From Chionoecetes opilio (Eukaryota > Arthropoda > Malacostraca > Decapoda > Majidae): a stretch of DNA of 64,000 nucleotides. Below the pieces are notes generated by a model. That model was not told the origin of the DNA, ran no database searches, and saw only the letters and a list, made by a program, of their open reading frames with translations. This document shows positions 63,306 through 64,000 of this stretch, in pieces. Position numbers and translations under genes: made by a program. Location of the stretch: the NCBI GenBank assembly GCA_016584305.1, contig JACEEZ010019081.1, positions 1,071,001 through 1,135,000 on the forward strand, read 5' to 3'. Positions within the stretch are counted from its first letter, which is position 1. Every line of letters starts with the position of its first letter.

Positions 63306-63550
63306 AGGGGGATGGTGGTGGGGGGGATGGTGGTGGTGGTGGTGGGGGAGATGGTGGTGGTGGTGGTGGTGGTGGTGGTGGGGGGGGGATGGTGGTGGTG
63401 GTGGCTGGTGGTGGTGATGGGGGGGATGGGTGGTGGTGGTGGGGGGGATGGTGGTGGTGGTGGTGGTGGTGGTGGTGATGGGGGGGATGGTGGTGGTGGT
63501 GGGGGGGATGGTGGTGGGGGGGGGCTGTGGTGGTGGTGGGGGGGGGTGGC
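63306..63550. repeat. (GGT)n/GGGGGGATGGTGGTGG tract
   Basis: G-rich strand with many G-runs of six or more. Confidence 0.95.
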
Positions 63551-63724
63551 AGTCAGAGGAAAAAGGCGGGAAAGAAAGAGAAAGTTGAGAATAGAGGGAG
63601 TGATAAAGATCGTAATACAGAAGATAACAATAGGAATCTGTGTTGCATCTTTAGTTCTAACAATAGGAATTATGTAAAATGAGCGTTATTATAGTATGTA
63701 TGGTAGATAATGATAGTAGTTGTG

Positions 63725-63725
63725 T

Positions 63726-63773
<48 letters not shown>

Positions 63774-63877
63774 AGTAGTAGTAGCTGTTGAAGTAGTAGT
63801 AATAGTGGAAATTGTATTCGTGATTTTAATGAGAATTATTTGAGTTTGTTTAATATGATGGTGGAATGGTAATATGT

Positions 63878-63908
<31 letters not shown>

Positions 63909-63910
63909 CT

Positions 63911-63968
<58 letters not shown>

Positions 63969-64000
63969 GTGTGTGTGTGTGTGCTTGTATATGTGTGTGT
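63725..64000. repeat. (AGT)n and (GT)n microsatellites to the window end
   Basis: (AGT)n at 63725-63785, then AT-rich unique DNA, then (GT)n from about 63875 to the end with occasional CTTGTAT interruptions. Confidence 0.95.

Overview
This window is animal nuclear DNA, most likely from a decapod crustacean. The genes are broken by introns with ordinary GT-AG splice sites. Intergenic and intronic DNA is packed with very long (GA)n/(CT)n, (GT)n and (TA)n tracts, RTE/CR1-type LINE pieces, a truncated Ty1/copia element, tRNA-derived SINEs and many short inverted-repeat transposons. The organism is inferred from repeat style and protein similarity only; no organism-specific marker was found.

Layout. 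(1) On the minus strand, positions 130-11563 hold nine exons giving the C-terminal 551 residues of a coiled-coil protein I cannot name. A broken RTE-type LINE sits in one of its introns. (2) On the plus strand, 13922-28311 is a nine-exon homologue of SURF6, a basic nucleolar ribosome-biogenesis protein (402 aa). Its introns hold an interrupted LINE, a 521-bp palindrome, a TTAA-flanked element with a P2X7-like ORF, a three-level transposon nest and the copia remnant. (3) From 29607 to 31883 lies a TTAA-bounded element containing a 584-bp palindrome. (4) On the plus strand, 33421-45476 is a complete Smoothened gene (14 coding exons, 1037 aa), probably with a non-coding first exon near 32253-32415. 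Smoothened is the seven-pass Frizzled-class transducer of Hedgehog signalling. (5) Beyond it are two orphan exon-like segments (46386 and 50438), a Harbinger-like element with a nested MITE (49096-50234) and an intact tRNA-Thr(AGT) at 51483. (6) A signal-peptide exon of an unidentified secreted protein starts at 53808. From about 54.5 kb to the end the window is mostly simple repeats and minisatellites.

All exon joins of the three multi-exon genes were checked by hand for reading phase. SURF6 (1209 nt) and smo (3114 nt) close exactly in frame. The most interesting observations are: the Smo C-tail, which joins a vertebrate-like membrane-proximal motif to a cluster of RRxS kinase motifs as in insects; possible alternative Smo C-termini; several near-perfect long palindromes (0.5-1.5 kb); and nested TIR elements whose target-site duplications can still be read. 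Nothing here amounts to a clearly new biological system.
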